From Paenibacillus cymbidii (GTDB taxonomy: Bacteria > Bacillota > Bacilli > Paenibacillales > NBRC-103111), in assembly GCF_004764705.1 (NCBI RefSeq), contig NZ_SHLX01000016.1, positions 162,369 through 226,368 of the forward strand: 64,000 bases of DNA, in the 5' to 3' direction. Made by a program: the position numbers and the translations under genes. This document shows, one piece after another, positions 63,859-64,000 of this stretch (position 1 is the stretch's first letter; each line of letters begins with the position of its first letter). The notes beneath the pieces were generated by a model. It did no database searches and was not told the origin of the DNA. It worked only from the letters and a program-made list of their open reading frames with translations.

Positions 63859-64000
63859 GTGGCTCGATCTGGCTGTATTTCGTCAAGCAAAAATCCCCCA
63901 AATAATCGTGCATTTTTCCCCATCATAATCGTGGGGATTTTTCCACCAACCGAGCCTAAAAATCAGGCTCGGTCAGCTTACGGTAAAGCGTTAAATTGCC
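63859..64000. other. Non-coding end of the window with repeats and a hairpin
   Basis: AATCCCC near 63890 and GGGGATT near 63932-63938 form an inverted repeat around two direct copies of ATAATCGTG. A perfect hairpin ACCGAGCCT/AGGCTCGGT lies at 63949-63973. This may be the far end of the decayed element. Nothing coding is seen. Confidence 0.45.

Overview
The window comes from a GC-rich member of the Bacillota, most likely Paenibacillaceae (Paenibacillus or Cohnella type). The evidence is strong GGAGG ribosome sites with frequent TTG and GTG starts, a Bacillus-type 4Fe-4S ferredoxin, LplB/LplC-type sugar permeases under a membrane-bound AraC regulator, a B12-dependent ribonucleotide reductase, an SLH-domain surface protein, and a yqzE / yqhG-yqhH / lipM neighbourhood like that of Bacillus subtilis. 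No rRNA, CRISPR array or intact prophage is visible. One tRNA gene (Leu, CAG) is present.

Layout. 1-10 kb: the 3' end of dinB, a ferredoxin, then a sugar cluster (AraC regulator, binding lipoprotein, two permeases, a sialidase-like protein without a signal peptide, and an aldolase of the DapA/NanA fold). 10-17.4 kb: a divergent envelope-signalling cluster of CHASE2 adenylate cyclase, FecR-domain protein, NHL/stalk protein and YkuD transpeptidase. 17.4-25.6 kb: pyrD, a tightly overlapping relQ operon (alarmone synthetase, DUF309, rRNA m5C methyltransferase, pseudouridine synthase, HAD phosphatase), an acidic protein built from three copies of one domain, and a second RsmF-like methyltransferase. 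25.7-28 kb: queD-queE-queC behind a structured leader. 28-29.3 kb: a gene-poor 1.4 kb stretch full of hairpins and repeats. 29.3-38.3 kb: two divergent XRE regulators with an operator-like region, a diguanylate cyclase, a glycosyltransferase, the YhaO/YhaN nuclease-ATPase pair and a hydroxypyruvate isomerase-like enzyme. 38.4-46.9 kb: a large SLH surface protein, an SDR, small membrane proteins, a YkvI-like permease, a lipoprotein and xpt. 47-58 kb: tRNA-Leu, argS, yqzE, yqhG-yqhH, lipM and nrdJ. 58.1-64 kb: an accessory region with a truncated IS1182-type element, an ECF41 sigma-factor module, an AT-rich GNAT gene flanked by two copies of a transposon-end-like repeat array, and a broken ExeA/TnsC-like transposition ATPase.

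Three observations stand out. First, two intergenic ~190-bp repeats 18.6 kb apart (9874-10064 and 28483-28675) share four hairpins in the same order, with at least one compensatory base change. Second, the ECF41 sigma gene lies between an epimerase gene and a carboxymuconolactone decarboxylase gene, and both carry the same TGTCACA-N16-GGTC promoter. Third, two ~178-bp arrays, each with three ~20-bp repeats at matching spacing, bracket a foreign-looking acetyltransferase next to a decayed transposition ATPase. This last arrangement is the best candidate for a little-described mobile system here.
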